Position numbers and translations under genes: made by a program. This document shows, one piece after another, positions 1 to 8,493 of a stretch of 48,654 nt of DNA; the first letter of the stretch is position 1; every line of letters begins with the position of its first letter. Origin of the DNA: Limnohabitans sp. (lineage in GTDB: Bacteria; Pseudomonadota; Gammaproteobacteria; Burkholderiales; Burkholderiaceae_C). Location: positions 1-48,654 of the forward strand of contig JAJTDK010000012.1 in assembly GCA_021300495.1 (NCBI GenBank). The letters are read 5' to 3'. A model generated the notes under the pieces. The model made no database searches. It was not told where the DNA came from and saw only the letters and a list, made by a program, of their open reading frames with translations.

Positions 1-156
1 CACAACTTGGGGCAAGTCAAGCGATGGGCCAGTCGCGTCATTTACCTAGAGCAAGGCAAGATTTTGGCCGACTTGCCTACTGCTGATTTTTTCGACGCTG
101 ATTGTCTGAGACAACACAGCCAACAAGCTTTTTTATTTCTGCAAGGAGAAACTTAA
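1..156 (+). CDS. tupC: Tungstate ABC transporter ATP-binding protein, C-terminal end (partial)
   Basis: The gene enters from the left edge; only the last 51 codons are present. The peptide starts HNLGQVKRWASRVIYLEQGK and ends at a TAA at 154-156. The HN-LGQ stretch followed by a RVIYLEQGKI strand matches the region just after the H-loop of ABC ATPases, and a TADFF-type tail is typical of TupC/WtpC-like ATPases. It would energise import of tungstate (or molybdate) across the inner membrane with TupB and the TupA protein encoded next. Its stop codon overlaps the tupA start (TAATG), so the two are translationally coupled. The assignment rests mainly on the tupA neighbour, because the Walker motifs lie outside the window. 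Confidence 0.75.
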   Translation, partial: HNLGQVKRWASRVIYLEQGKILADLPTADFFDADCLRQHSQQAFLFLQGET

Positions 157-989
157 TGCGCTCAATTTCTAAATTTTCAACGGTGTCATGCAAGCTGTGG
201 CAACTGACTTTAGGTTTGGTCATGACATGCATGTCAGTACATGCCATGGCCCAATCCATTGTGATGTCGTCCACCACTTCGACTGAGCAATCGGGTTTGT
301 TTGGTTTCTTGTTGCCAGAGTTTAAAAAGGCCACAGGCATTGACACCAAAGTCGTGGCACTGGGTACAGGTCAAGCGCTTGACATGGCTCGCCGAGGTGA
401 TGCCGACGTGGTGTTTGTTCACGACCAGCCTGCCGAAGAAAAGTTTGTAGCCGAAGGTTTTGGCATCAAGCGTTTTCCTGTGATGTACAACGACTTTGTG
501 GTGGTAGGGCCACAAGCAGATCCTGCCAACGCAAAAGGCAATGACATTGTGGCTGCTTTGAAAAAAATCGCAGCCAGCAATGCGGCTTTCATTTCTAGGG
601 GCGATAAGAGTGGCACGCATGCTGCAGAAATTCGCTTTTGGAATCAAGCGGCTGTGGCTGCACAAAAAGGCAGTGGCTACAAAGAGTGTGGTTGTGGCAT
701 GGGCCCTGCGCTGAACATTGGTGCCTCCACAGGTGCCTATGTTTTAACTGACCGCGGCACTTGGCTGAACTTTAAAAACCGTGCAGACTTGAAAGTCTTG
801 GTAGAAGGCGATGCCAAACTGTTCAATCAATACGGTGTGATGGTGGTCAACCCTGCCAAGCATGCCCATGTGAAGCAAGCCGATGCTCAAAAGTTTGTAG
901 ACTGGATTGTTTCTGCCAATGGGCAAGCTGCCATTGCAGCTTACAAAATTGGCGGCGAGTCGGTGTTCTTTCCCAACGCAGGCAAGTGA
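156..989 (+). CDS. tupA: Tungstate-binding periplasmic protein TupA
   Basis: This 277-residue extracytoplasmic solute-binding protein captures tungstate, and possibly molybdate, for the TupBC importer. A signal peptide covers about residues 1-32 (hydrophobic LTLGLVMTCMSVHAMAQ). Right after it comes the oxyanion-binding segment SSTTSTEQSGL, the family's TTT/S-type motif. Further on are GTGQALDMARRGDADVVFVH and FISRGDKSGTHAAE, both characteristic of TupA/WtpA-like proteins. I chose the ATG at 156 because it overlaps the tupC stop and has an AGGAG at 144-148; a longer in-frame start at 102 would add a non-signal-like N-terminus. The gene ends 4 bases from the convergent xdhC. It sits next to a molybdo-hydroxylase operon, which fits a role in supplying Mo/W. 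W versus Mo specificity cannot be read from sequence. Confidence 0.9.
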   Translation: MRSISKFSTVSCKLWQLTLGLVMTCMSVHAMAQSIVMSSTTSTEQSGLFGFLLPEFKKATGIDTKVVALGTGQALDMARRGDADVVFVHDQPAEEKFVAEGFGIKRFPVMYNDFVVVGPQADPANAKGNDIVAALKKIAASNAAFISRGDKSGTHAAEIRFWNQAAVAAQKGSGYKECGCGMGPALNIGASTGAYVLTDRGTWLNFKNRADLKVLVEGDAKLFNQYGVMVVNPAKHAHVKQADAQKFVDWIVSANGQAAIAAYKIGGESVFFPNAGK

Positions 990-993
990 TGGT

Positions 994-2040
994 TTAGCTT
1001 GAACGGCCTGTAAAGCAAACAGGCGCCGAAGGATCAATGGCAGGTCCTTCGTGTGAATTTTTGGCGTGCGCCACATCCATGTCTCTCGGCAAAGGAACGC
1101 CATTTTTCACAGCCAACACTTCGGCCATGATGCTGACCGCAATTTCTGCGGGTGTTTTGCTGCCAATGTAAATACCGATGGGGCCACGCAGCCTGGCCAG
1201 TGAGGTTTCGGTTTGATCGAAGTGCTCGATCATGCGCTGCTGGCGCAAAACATTGTTGCGCCTAGAGCCAATGGCACCGATGTAAAAGGCTTCTGTGTCC
1301 AGTGCTGCCAAAAGTGCCAAGTCGTCTAGCTTGGGATCGTGCGTGAGCGCAATGACGCAGCTGCGTCTGTCGGGTTTGAAGCTCAGCACCAAATCGTCGG
1401 GCATGTCGTGTTTGACAGAGACGCCTGCCACAGACCACGCACCTCTGTACTCTTCGCGAGGGTCGCAGACAGTGACAGCAAAGCCATTGAACAGCGCCAT
1501 GGTGGCCAAGTATTCTGTCATTTGGCCTGCGCCAATGAGCAGCATGCGGTACTCTGGGCCAAAGGTGTTGGTGAGTTGCGTTTCATCAATTTGCAATTCA
1601 CTGGGCGCGTTGGTGGCGGCAAGGGTGACAAGGCCTGTTTTCAGATGGGTTGACCTTTGCGTGAGTTGCCCTTTTTCGAGGAACTCAATCAATTGGCTCA
1701 GACTTTCGGCGTTTGGGTTGAATTCGAGCAGCAGCTCTAAGGTGCCGCCGCAAGGCAGGCCAAAGCGGTGTGCTTCGTCTGCGCTGATGCCATATTTCAA
1801 TTGAACTGGCGCACTGTCAATGATGGCATTGGCCTTGCTGTATTGCGCTATCAGGTCGTCTTCAATGCAGCCACCCGACACAGAGCCTACAACGGCACCC
1901 GTTTCGCACAATGCCATGATGGAGCCAACGGGGCGGGGCGATGAACCCCAAGTCCGAACCACAGTGGTTAACAAGGCCCGCTGCCCAGCTTCACGCCAAG
2001 TTTTAAGAGTTCTTAAAACAACGATGTCTAGGTTTTCCAT
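994..2040 (-). CDS. XdhC/CoxI family molybdenum cofactor insertion protein
   Basis: The 348-residue protein belongs to the XdhC/CoxI family, which binds molybdenum cofactor, promotes its sulfuration and hands it to xanthine-dehydrogenase-type enzymes. Visible features are an N-terminal XdhC_CoxI domain (RTWGSSPRPVGSIMA, GSVSGGCIEDDL and GLPCGGTLELL) and a C-terminal Rossmann-like XdhC_C domain (LLIGAGQMTEYLA, then GAIGSRRN and GIYIGSKTPAEIAVSIMAE). The Cys in GGCIED and in LPCGG are conserved in the family. I start at ATG 2040 (MENLDIVVLR), the usual family N-terminus; a TTG four codons upstream is possible. It is the last gene of the cox-like operon, 29 bases after coxG, and probably serves the CoxL subunit encoded upstream. 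Its stop is 4 bases from that of tupA. Confidence 0.9.
   Translation of the reverse strand: MENLDIVVLRTLKTWREAGQRALLTTVVRTWGSSPRPVGSIMALCETGAVVGSVSGGCIEDDLIAQYSKANAIIDSAPVQLKYGISADEAHRFGLPCGGTLELLLEFNPNAESLSQLIEFLEKGQLTQRSTHLKTGLVTLAATNAPSELQIDETQLTNTFGPEYRMLLIGAGQMTEYLATMALFNGFAVTVCDPREEYRGAWSVAGVSVKHDMPDDLVLSFKPDRRSCVIALTHDPKLDDLALLAALDTEAFYIGAIGSRRNNVLRQQRMIEHFDQTETSLARLRGPIGIYIGSKTPAEIAVSIMAEVLAVKNGVPLPRDMDVAHAKNSHEGPAIDPSAPVCFTGRSS
1027..1062 (+). terminator. Candidate terminator of the tup operon, lying inside the xdhC 3' end
   Basis: CGAAGGA at 1027-1033 pairs with TCCTTCG at 1045-1051. After an 8-base gap a run of five T follows on the plus strand. It lies 38 bases after the tupA stop and inside the convergent xdhC coding sequence, since there is no intergenic room. 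The gap before the T-run makes it a weak candidate. Confidence 0.4.
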
Positions 2041-2069
2041 GATGCTGATCAATGCCTAGAATTTTTGAT

Positions 2070-2639
2070 TTAACGCACCAATGACCATACGGCTGCAGCA
2101 CCTACCAGCAGTGCCAACCAAACCCATGAGGGAACAGAACCAGAGGAGGGTGTGGCTTCGGCAATTGGCGGTGTGCTGGATGCGTCAGTGCCAGGGTATT
2201 TGGCTTGCAGCGATTCGTCAAACCGTTTGAAGAAATCTTCGGCCAATGATTTGGCCGCGCCATCAATAAGGCGCTGACCCAGTTGGGCCAATTTGCCACC
2301 CACTGTGGAGTGCACCGTGTATTTCAATTCGCAGCCTTCAGCATGGGGATGCAAAGAGACTTGCGATTCACCTTTGCCAAATCCGGCCACGCCGCCTTGC
2401 GCTTCAAAATTGAGCGCGTATGAATTGGGCGCTTGAATGTCAGAGAGACTGACCTTGCCCGAGAACTTGGCAGACACGGGACCAATTTTGATGGCCACAC
2501 CAACACTGTAAACGTTGGCTTCTGTCAGCTCAAACTTGTCGCAGCCTGGAATGCAGGATTTCAAAATTTCGGGATCGTTGAGGGCGTCCCATGCTTGCGC
2601 TTGGGTGACGTGTAGTACGCGTTGACCTTGCATGTCCAT
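2070..2639 (-). CDS. coxG: CoxG-family SRPBCC protein (CO dehydrogenase subunit G-like)
   Basis: This 189-residue protein has an SRPBCC/START-like domain (about residues 1-150). Its typical opening is a beta strand with QAWDALNDPEILKSCIPGC, and it also carries GKGESQVSL. A Ser/Pro/Thr-rich linker follows, and then one C-terminal membrane helix (about 170-188, WVWLALLVGAAAVWSLV) ending in an Arg. In carboxydotrophs CoxG recruits CO dehydrogenase to the cytoplasmic membrane. The C-terminal anchor here fits that role, which for this enzyme is inference. The start at 2639 is favoured over the ATG two codons later because AGGAG lies 8 bases upstream. The gene is 11 bases downstream of coxE, in the same transcript. 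Confidence 0.88.
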   Translation of the reverse strand: MDMQGQRVLHVTQAQAWDALNDPEILKSCIPGCDKFELTEANVYSVGVAIKIGPVSAKFSGKVSLSDIQAPNSYALNFEAQGGVAGFGKGESQVSLHPHAEGCELKYTVHSTVGGKLAQLGQRLIDGAAKSLAEDFFKRFDESLQAKYPGTDASSTPPIAEATPSSGSVPSWVWLALLVGAAAVWSLVR

Positions 2640-2650
2640 GTGCAGTTCTC

Positions 2651-3829
2651 CTATTTTATTTTTAACAACTTGTTCAAGGCACTTGCCAGTTCTTCCAAAC
2701 GCGACAAATTGTGAATAGCCAACATGCCGTTCACATGCCGATTTAAAACACTGGCTCCCGTTGCGATGGGAGCATAGCCTTCAAATCTGAGCAGAGGGTT
2801 GAGCCAAAGCAAAGAGCGTGTGTGTCGCTTAAGCCAAACAAGCTCCGAGTCTAGCGTCTCTGCGGTGCCCGTATCAAGTCCATCACTGATTAACAACACC
2901 ACGGTACGCCTGCCTGTGAGTTTTTTTGCAAAATTGACTCGCAGATGCGCCAGCGATTTCCCCAACTGCGTGCCGCCCGCAAAGTCCTTAATTTGGTGGC
3001 TGGCCTCGGTCAGCATGTCATCGGTATCGCGCAGTTTAAAAGCGTGATTGATATCGGTGAGGTCGGTGCCAAATGCAAAAATCTGACGGGGTGTGCCGCG
3101 AGTGGCTTGGTGCAAAAATGCCAGCAGCAAGCGAGCATATCGCTCCATGGAGCCAGAGATGTCAACCAAGATCAAAAGCGGCAGAGCCTGCGGTTTTCTC
3201 TGCATGTGTGGCAGAGACAAAATATCGCCATCTTGCCTTGCCGCCATGTGCATGGTTTTGGCCCAATGAATGCGATCGCCTCTGCCGCCTGTGCGTGTTC
3301 TTCGTCCTTGAATTTTAGGCAGTGGCAGCTTAACTTGTCGGGCTAGTTTTTCGACCAATTTGAACTCGCTGGCACTCAAGCTTTGAAAGTCGGCTTGCTG
3401 CAGTCTTTCGCGGTCGCTGGCGCTCATGGCTGCGTCAAACTTCAGCTCGTCTTCTTTGGGTTTGACGGGGTCGTTTTGTTTGTTTTTGGCTGCCAAAGCT
3501 TCTTGTACTCTGGATTTGCGCGGCACACCTGGTGATGGCGTGGTGGCTTTGGGCAAGAGCTGAGACAAAAGTTGTCGGGTGAGCTCAGGATCCCTGAAAA
3601 GTGCTGAAAACAGTTGGTCAAAGACCACCAGGTCTTCTTGCCGGCTGACCAAGCAGGCCTTCAAGGCTGCTGACAAATCGTCTTTTCTTTCGATGCCAAC
3701 GTGTTCCGTCGATTCGATGGCCAAGCTGATGCGCGATGCATCAATGGGCAAGCCTGCGCGCCTGAGTGCGCGCGCAAAACCCGTGATGTTGTCACTGAGT
3801 TTGCCACTGCGTGCGTCGCCTAAAAGCAT
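2651..3829 (-). CDS. coxE: CoxE-like VWA-domain protein
   Basis: This 392-residue protein has a C-terminal von Willebrand factor A domain. The MIDAS motif is intact at LILVDISGSMERY (Asp223, Ser225, Ser227), and GGTQLGKSLAHL and LLISDGLDTG follow. The N-terminal half is helical and charged, and a Lys/Asp-rich stretch around residues 112-130 looks like a linker. CoxE works with the MoxR-type ATPase CoxD in maturing the metal centre of molybdenum CO dehydrogenase; in this form II-like operon the exact step is unknown. The gene lies 18 bases after coxD and 11 before coxG, so it is co-transcribed. The start codon (ATG CTT TTA GGC) has only a weak ribosome site, consistent with coupling to coxD. 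Confidence 0.88.
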   Translation of the reverse strand: MLLGDARSGKLSDNITGFARALRRAGLPIDASRISLAIESTEHVGIERKDDLSAALKACLVSRQEDLVVFDQLFSALFRDPELTRQLLSQLLPKATTPSPGVPRKSRVQEALAAKNKQNDPVKPKEDELKFDAAMSASDRERLQQADFQSLSASEFKLVEKLARQVKLPLPKIQGRRTRTGGRGDRIHWAKTMHMAARQDGDILSLPHMQRKPQALPLLILVDISGSMERYARLLLAFLHQATRGTPRQIFAFGTDLTDINHAFKLRDTDDMLTEASHQIKDFAGGTQLGKSLAHLRVNFAKKLTGRRTVVLLISDGLDTGTAETLDSELVWLKRHTRSLLWLNPLLRFEGYAPIATGASVLNRHVNGMLAIHNLSRLEELASALNKLLKIK

Positions 3830-3847
3830 GATGGCCCAAGCTTTAAG

Positions 3848-4771
3848 TTAAAGGCTTGTGATGGGCGCAGGCGCCAGCAAATCATTGAGCAGTGGCGTGA
3901 TGGCCGCAATGTCTTCGCGCTGCTTGAACAAAATGCCCACAGTGTCTTGCACCACTTCGGGGTCAAGGGTGAGTGTGTCCAAGGCCACCAAGGCTTTGGC
4001 CCATTCCACGCTTTCAGCAATGCCGGGTGCGCGCTGAAAAGCGCTAGAGAAGGGCTGACTTCTAAGGCGACCCACAAACTCTGCCACCTGTTCAGTGAGC
4101 TGAGCGCTGGCTTGCGGAACTTGCGACCTGACCACGGCCAGTTCGCGCTCTCGATCGGGGTAGTCCATCCATTGATAGAGGCATCGGCGCTTCACGGCAT
4201 CGTTCAAATCACGGGTGCGATTGCTGGTCAGAATGGTCACTGGCGCCACCTCGGCTTTGATGGTGCCCAGCTCTGGAATACTGACTTGGTATTCGCCCAA
4301 ATATTCCAGTAAAAATGCTTCAAAGGGTTCGTCAGCGCGGTCAACTTCATCAATCAAGAGCAGTGCGCCAGGTGCGGGGGTTTGCAAGGCTTCTAGCAAG
4401 GGACGCTTGACCAAGAAACGTTTTTGATAGACCTCGCGCTCAATGTCTTGGGGTGTGGCGTTTGAACCAGTTTGGGATGCGGCAGCGCGCATGTGCAATA
4501 ACTGCGCAGCATGGTTCCACTCGTACAAAGCTTCGCGTTGCTCCATGCCGTCATAGCATTGCAAACGAATGAGCGGGCGGCCCAAAATCTTGGCCAGTGC
4601 TTTGGCCAGCTCGGTTTTACCAACACCAGGTTCACCCTCTAAAAGAAGAGGGCGCTCTAATTTGAGGCTTAAAAAAACGGCGGTGATAAGCCGCCGTTCC
4701 GCGAAATAGCCCACGCCTTGAAGGGCCTGGGCAAGTTCGTCAATGGTTTTGAAAGTGTCTTTTGCGGTCAT
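3848..4771 (-). CDS. coxD: CoxD-like MoxR-family AAA+ ATPase
   Basis: The protein has 307 residues with one AAA+ module. Walker A is GEPGVGKT at residues 46-53, Walker B is LLLIDEVDRAD from about 137, and a sensor-type TSNRTRDLNDAVKRRC follows. The sequence is typical of the MoxR family, chaperone-like ATPases that pair with VWA proteins. In Oligotropha-type cox clusters CoxD acts as an AAA+ chaperone for assembling the Cu-S-Mo site of CoxL. Here it is paired with CoxE immediately downstream. Its ATG overlaps the coxM stop by 4 bases (ATGA), so it is translationally coupled to the structural genes. Whether a copper-containing centre is its target is doubtful, because CoxL here has the form II signature. 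Confidence 0.92.
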   Translation of the reverse strand: MTAKDTFKTIDELAQALQGVGYFAERRLITAVFLSLKLERPLLLEGEPGVGKTELAKALAKILGRPLIRLQCYDGMEQREALYEWNHAAQLLHMRAAASQTGSNATPQDIEREVYQKRFLVKRPLLEALQTPAPGALLLIDEVDRADEPFEAFLLEYLGEYQVSIPELGTIKAEVAPVTILTSNRTRDLNDAVKRRCLYQWMDYPDRERELAVVRSQVPQASAQLTEQVAEFVGRLRSQPFSSAFQRAPGIAESVEWAKALVALDTLTLDPEVVQDTVGILFKQREDIAAITPLLNDLLAPAPITSL

Positions 4772-5559
4772 CCGTTCGCCTGTTTCACCGCCCTTTGAGT
4801 TTGCACGGTGATCAGGTGAGCGCGATAGGCTTTTGAAGCGTGCAGGTCGGCATTGAGATCTGTAGAGTCTACCGCGACACCGGCCACTGCTTCTGGGGTA
4901 AAGCTTTTTGTCAAGGCGGCTTCCATGCCAGCATGGCGGAACACGCCATTGCCAGCACCTGTAATGGCCACACGGGCACCACCAGCGGTTTGCGCCACAA
5001 ACACGCCCACCAACGCAAAGCGCGAGGCAGGTTGGTTGAACTTGGCATAGGCGGACTTGCTGGGAATGGGGAAGCTGACAGAGGTGATGATTTCGCCTGC
5101 ATCCAACGCGGTGGCATACATGCCCAAGAAGAAGTCATCTGCCTTGATGGTGCGCTTGTCTGTCTGGATGGTGGCGCCCAAAGCCAACAAGGCGCTGGGG
5201 TAGCAAGCGGCAGGATCGTTGTTGGCCACTGAGCCGCCGATAGTGCCCATGGCACGGACTTGCTTGTCACCAATGTTGTTGGCCAATAAAGCCAGGCCTG
5301 GAATGTTCTTTTGAACATCGGCATTGTCGGCCACATCTTGGTGGCGTGTCATGGCGCCAATGACGATGTTGTTGCCGTCTTTTTTGATGCCAGCCAAACC
5401 ACTGATGGCGGCCAAGTCAACCAAGGTTTCTGGCTGTTGCAAGCGCTGCTTCATGGCAGCGATCATGGTTTGACCACCGGCCAAAACTTGACCACCTGCT
5501 TGCGCTGCTTTTTGCGCATCTGCCAATGCGGTGGGGCGTTCGTATTTGAATGCGTACAT
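4768..5559 (-). CDS. coxM: Molybdenum hydroxylase FAD-binding medium subunit (CoxM-like)
   Basis: This 263-residue subunit carries the FAD that passes electrons from the iron-sulfur subunit to the final acceptor. Both FAD-binding motifs of the xanthine dehydrogenase/CO dehydrogenase medium-subunit family are visible: AGGQTMIAAMKQR (from residue 27) and TIGGSVANNDPAA (from residue 106). The C-terminal CO_deh_flav_C region covers roughly residues 165-263. The length is normal for the family. It is 22 bases downstream of coxL, and its stop overlaps the coxD start. The gene order S-L-M differs from the M-S-L order of form I CO dehydrogenase. Confidence 0.92.
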   Translation of the reverse strand: MYAFKYERPTALADAQKAAQAGGQVLAGGQTMIAAMKQRLQQPETLVDLAAISGLAGIKKDGNNIVIGAMTRHQDVADNADVQKNIPGLALLANNIGDKQVRAMGTIGGSVANNDPAACYPSALLALGATIQTDKRTIKADDFFLGMYATALDAGEIITSVSFPIPSKSAYAKFNQPASRFALVGVFVAQTAGGARVAITGAGNGVFRHAGMEAALTKSFTPEAVAGVAVDSTDLNADLHASKAYRAHLITVQTQRAVKQANG

Positions 5560-5581
5560 GTTGAGTTCTCCGAATTTCTAA

Positions 5582-7957
5582 TTAATGCTTGGCGGCTTGA
5601 ATGGCTTCCCACACGCGGTGGGGTGTGGCAGGCATGTCAAAGTCTTTAACACCCAAAGGTGCCAAAGCGTCTAGCACGGCATTGATGACAGAAGGGGGTG
5701 AGCCAATGGCGCCCGCTTCACCGCAACCCTTGGTGCCCAATGGGTTGGTGGTGCAAGGTGTGCACTCGTGGCCAATGGCAAACACTGGGAAGTCGTCTGC
5801 ACGGGGCATGGTGTAGTCCATGAAAGAACCCGTCAAAAGTTGACCGGTTTCTTTGTCGTATACGCAGTTTTCCATGAGCGCTTGGCCAATGCCTTGGACC
5901 AAACCGCCATGCACTTGGCCTTCCACAATCATGGGGTTGATGATGGTGCCAAAGTCGTCGACTGCGGTGAACTTGTCAATTTTGGTGACGCCCGTTTGTG
6001 GATCAATTTCCACTTCGCAGATATAAGTGCCTGCTGGGAACGTGAAGTTGGTGGGGTCGTAGAACGCAGTTTCGTTCAGGCCGGGTTCCAACTTGTCCAA
6101 GGGATAGTTGTGCGGCACATAAGCGGTGAGCGCAACGCTGCCAAATGGAATTTTCTTGTCAGTGCCTTTGACACTGAATTCGCCATTGGCAAACTCAATG
6201 TCGGCATCGCCTGCTTCCATGAGGTGAGCGGCAATTTTCTTGGCCTTGGCTTCAATTTTGTCGAGGGCGCGCATGAGTGCAGCGCCGCCCACAGAAATAG
6301 AGCGTGAGCCATAGGTGCCCATGCCGAAAGGCACGCGGCCGGTGTCGCCGTGAACGATGTCGACATTTTCAACGGGAATGCCCAAGCGCGCAGCCACCAC
6401 CTGTGCAAAGGTGGTTTCGTGGCCTTGACCATGGCTGTGTGAGCCGGTGAACACAGTGACGCTGCCTGTGGGGTGCACTCGAACTTCGCCGCACTCAAAC
6501 AAACCTGCGCGAGCGCCCAATGCGCCTGCCACATTGCTTGGGGCCAAGCCGCAAGCTTCGATGTAGCTGGAGTAACCAATGCCTCGCAGCAAACCTTTGG
6601 CTGCACTGGCAGCTTTGCGTGCGGGAAAGCCTGCCACATCGCCCAGTTTGTTGGCGTGGTTCATGAGAGCGTGGAAATCGCCGGTGTCGTATTGCAAAGC
6701 CACTGGCGTTTGATACGGGAACTGCGTGATGAAGTTCTTGCTGCGAATGGCGTCTTGGGTCATGCCCAATTCCCAAGCAGCACGAGACACAATGCGCTCG
6801 AGCAAGTAAGTGGCTTCTGGGCGACCTGCGCCGCGGTAGGCATCGACAGGCGCAGTGTTGGTGAACCAAGCATCTACTTCCACGTAGACCTGCGGTGTGG
6901 CGTACTGGCCGGCCAACAAAGTGGCGTAAAGAATAGTCGGAACCGCTGTTGAGAACGTAGACAGATAGGCACCTAAGTTGGCATCGGTGTGAACACGCAA
7001 AGCCAAGAATTTGCCGTCTTTGTCAATGGCCAACTCTGCGTGGCTAGAGTGATCACGGCCGTGTGCATCGCTTAAGAAAGCTTCTGAACGGTCGCAATTC
7101 CATTTGATGTTGCGATTGAGCTTTTTAGAAGCCCATGTCAGGCAAACATCCTCGGCGTACAAATAAATCTTGGCGCCAAAACCGCCGCCCACATCGGGGG
7201 CAATGACGCGCACTTTGTGTTCGGGCAAGCCCAGCACAAACGCTGTCATGAGCAAGCGCTCAACGTGCGGATTTTGATTTGACACGTACAGTGTGTACTC
7301 GTCGCTGGCGCGGTTGTAACTGCCAATGGCGGCGCGTGGCTCCATGGGGTTGGGCGCCAAGCGGTTGTTAATGAGGTCTAGCTTGGTGACGTGAGCAGCG
7401 CCGGCAAACGCGGCATCAACTGCAGCTTTGTCGCCAATGGCCCAGTTGTAGCAATGGTTGTTGGGAGCTTCTGCGTGAAGGGCCGTGGCCTTTTTGGCAT
7501 GGCGCACATCGACCACTGCAGGCAGTACGTCGTATTCAACTTCCACCAACTCGGCAGCGTTCTTGGCTTGTTCCAAAGTTTCGGCTACCACCATGGCCAC
7601 GTGGTCGCCCACATAGCGCACCTTGCCATTGGCAAGAATGGGATGCGGCGGCTCGTTCATGGGCTTGCCACTGGTGTCGGTAATGAGCCAGCCGCAAGGC
7701 AGGCCATTGATCTTGGCATCGACGACATCGGGGCCGTCTAGCACAGCCACCACACCAGGCGCTGCCAAGGCTTTGGCCTTGTTGATGCTTTTGATGTTGG
7801 CGTGAGCGTGAGGAGAGCGCACGAACACAGCGTGCGTCATGTTGTCTAAGCGAATGTCGTCGGTATAGTTGCCGGCGCCTGTGAGGAAGCGGTAGTCTTC
7901 CTTGCGACGCAAGGACTCACCAATGTGAGGAAGTTTGGAGAAATCTGATGCACCCAT
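5582..7957 (-). CDS. coxL: Molybdopterin-binding large subunit, form II CO dehydrogenase-like
   Basis: This 791-residue catalytic subunit belongs to the xanthine oxidase superfamily and holds the molybdopterin cytosine dinucleotide cofactor. Visible are the N-terminal a/b hammerhead domain (GAGNYTDDI onward), the cofactor motif GGGFGAK at 257-263, the active-site loop AYRGAGR at 373-379, [13 protein letters not shown] near the middle, and [12 protein letters not shown] near the C-terminus, which contains the conserved catalytic Glu. AYRGAGR is the form II (putative CO dehydrogenase) signature. The copper-binding Cys loop of true form I enzymes (AYxCSFR) is absent, so CO oxidation is unproven and another hydroxylation substrate is likely. 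The start has a strong AAGGAG site 6 bases upstream. It lies 10 bases downstream of coxS. Confidence 0.92.
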   Translation of the reverse strand: MGASDFSKLPHIGESLRRKEDYRFLTGAGNYTDDIRLDNMTHAVFVRSPHAHANIKSINKAKALAAPGVVAVLDGPDVVDAKINGLPCGWLITDTSGKPMNEPPHPILANGKVRYVGDHVAMVVAETLEQAKNAAELVEVEYDVLPAVVDVRHAKKATALHAEAPNNHCYNWAIGDKAAVDAAFAGAAHVTKLDLINNRLAPNPMEPRAAIGSYNRASDEYTLYVSNQNPHVERLLMTAFVLGLPEHKVRVIAPDVGGGFGAKIYLYAEDVCLTWASKKLNRNIKWNCDRSEAFLSDAHGRDHSSHAELAIDKDGKFLALRVHTDANLGAYLSTFSTAVPTILYATLLAGQYATPQVYVEVDAWFTNTAPVDAYRGAGRPEATYLLERIVSRAAWELGMTQDAIRSKNFITQFPYQTPVALQYDTGDFHALMNHANKLGDVAGFPARKAASAAKGLLRGIGYSSYIEACGLAPSNVAGALGARAGLFECGEVRVHPTGSVTVFTGSHSHGQGHETTFAQVVAARLGIPVENVDIVHGDTGRVPFGMGTYGSRSISVGGAALMRALDKIEAKAKKIAAHLMEAGDADIEFANGEFSVKGTDKKIPFGSVALTAYVPHNYPLDKLEPGLNETAFYDPTNFTFPAGTYICEVEIDPQTGVTKIDKFTAVDDFGTIINPMIVEGQVHGGLVQGIGQALMENCVYDKETGQLLTGSFMDYTMPRADDFPVFAIGHECTPCTTNPLGTKGCGEAGAIGSPPSVINAVLDALAPLGVKDFDMPATPHRVWEAIQAAKH

Positions 7958-7967
7958 GGCGAGCTCC

Positions 7968-8435
7968 TTAAGCGTTCATGGCAGCAGAACCCTGCTGCAC
8001 GGCTTTGACAATGTTTTGGTAACCGGTGCAACGGCACAGATTGCCTTCGAGCAATTCGCGAATTTCTAACTCGCTGGCCTTGGGGTGGCGTTTGGCAATG
8101 TCAACAGCGCTCATGACCATGCCGGTGGTGCAAAAACCGCATTGCAAACCGTGGCATTCTTTGAAGGCCGCTTGCATGGGGTGCATGGTGCCGTCGGCAT
8201 GCGCCAAGCCTTCAATGGTGGTCACTTCAGCACCTTGGGCTTGTGCGGTGAGCATGTTGCATGACTTGACGGCACGGCCGTTGACATGAACGGTACAAGC
8301 ACCACATTGGGCTGTGTCACAGCCAACGTGAGTGCCAGTGAGTTTGAGGTGCTCGCGCAGTGCGTTGACGAGCAATGTATTGGGGGCTGCGTCAACGGAA
8401 ACTGATTTGCCGTTGACCTTCATTTGAACCTGCAT
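7968..8435 (-). CDS. coxS: Molybdenum hydroxylase [2Fe-2S] small subunit (CoxS-like)
   Basis: This 155-residue iron-sulfur subunit has two domains. The N-terminal plant-ferredoxin-like fold has cluster ligands Cys39, Cys44, Cys47 and Cys59 ([10 protein letters not shown] motif). The C-terminal helical domain has Cys99, Cys102, Cys134 and Cys136 (QCGFC and CRC motifs). All eight ligands are present, so both [2Fe-2S] clusters should form and carry electrons from the Mo site in CoxL to FAD in CoxM. It is the first structural gene of the enzyme operon. The ATG at 8435 has an AGGAG 7 bases upstream. Upstream, 58 bases separate it from the TRAP permease, so it may be transcribed with the transport genes or from a promoter in that gap. 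Confidence 0.95.
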   Translation of the reverse strand: MQVQMKVNGKSVSVDAAPNTLLVNALREHLKLTGTHVGCDTAQCGACTVHVNGRAVKSCNMLTAQAQGAEVTTIEGLAHADGTMHPMQAAFKECHGLQCGFCTTGMVMSAVDIAKRHPKASELEIRELLEGNLCRCTGYQNIVKAVQQGSAAMNA

Positions 8436-8493
8436 GCGTAACTCCTGAGGGTGAATTTATCCTCCAGTAGATCACGCAGCAGGCACCTTGCTT

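Noticed and set aside
1295-1804. 169-residue plus-strand frame inside xdhC
   Set aside because: Antisense shadow of a conserved gene, Ser-rich, no recognisable motif.
5582-8435. Calling the operon a true aerobic CO dehydrogenase (form I)
   Set aside because: CoxL carries AYRGAGR instead of AYxCSFR and the gene order is S-L-M, both form II traits; CO oxidation is therefore not supported by sequence.
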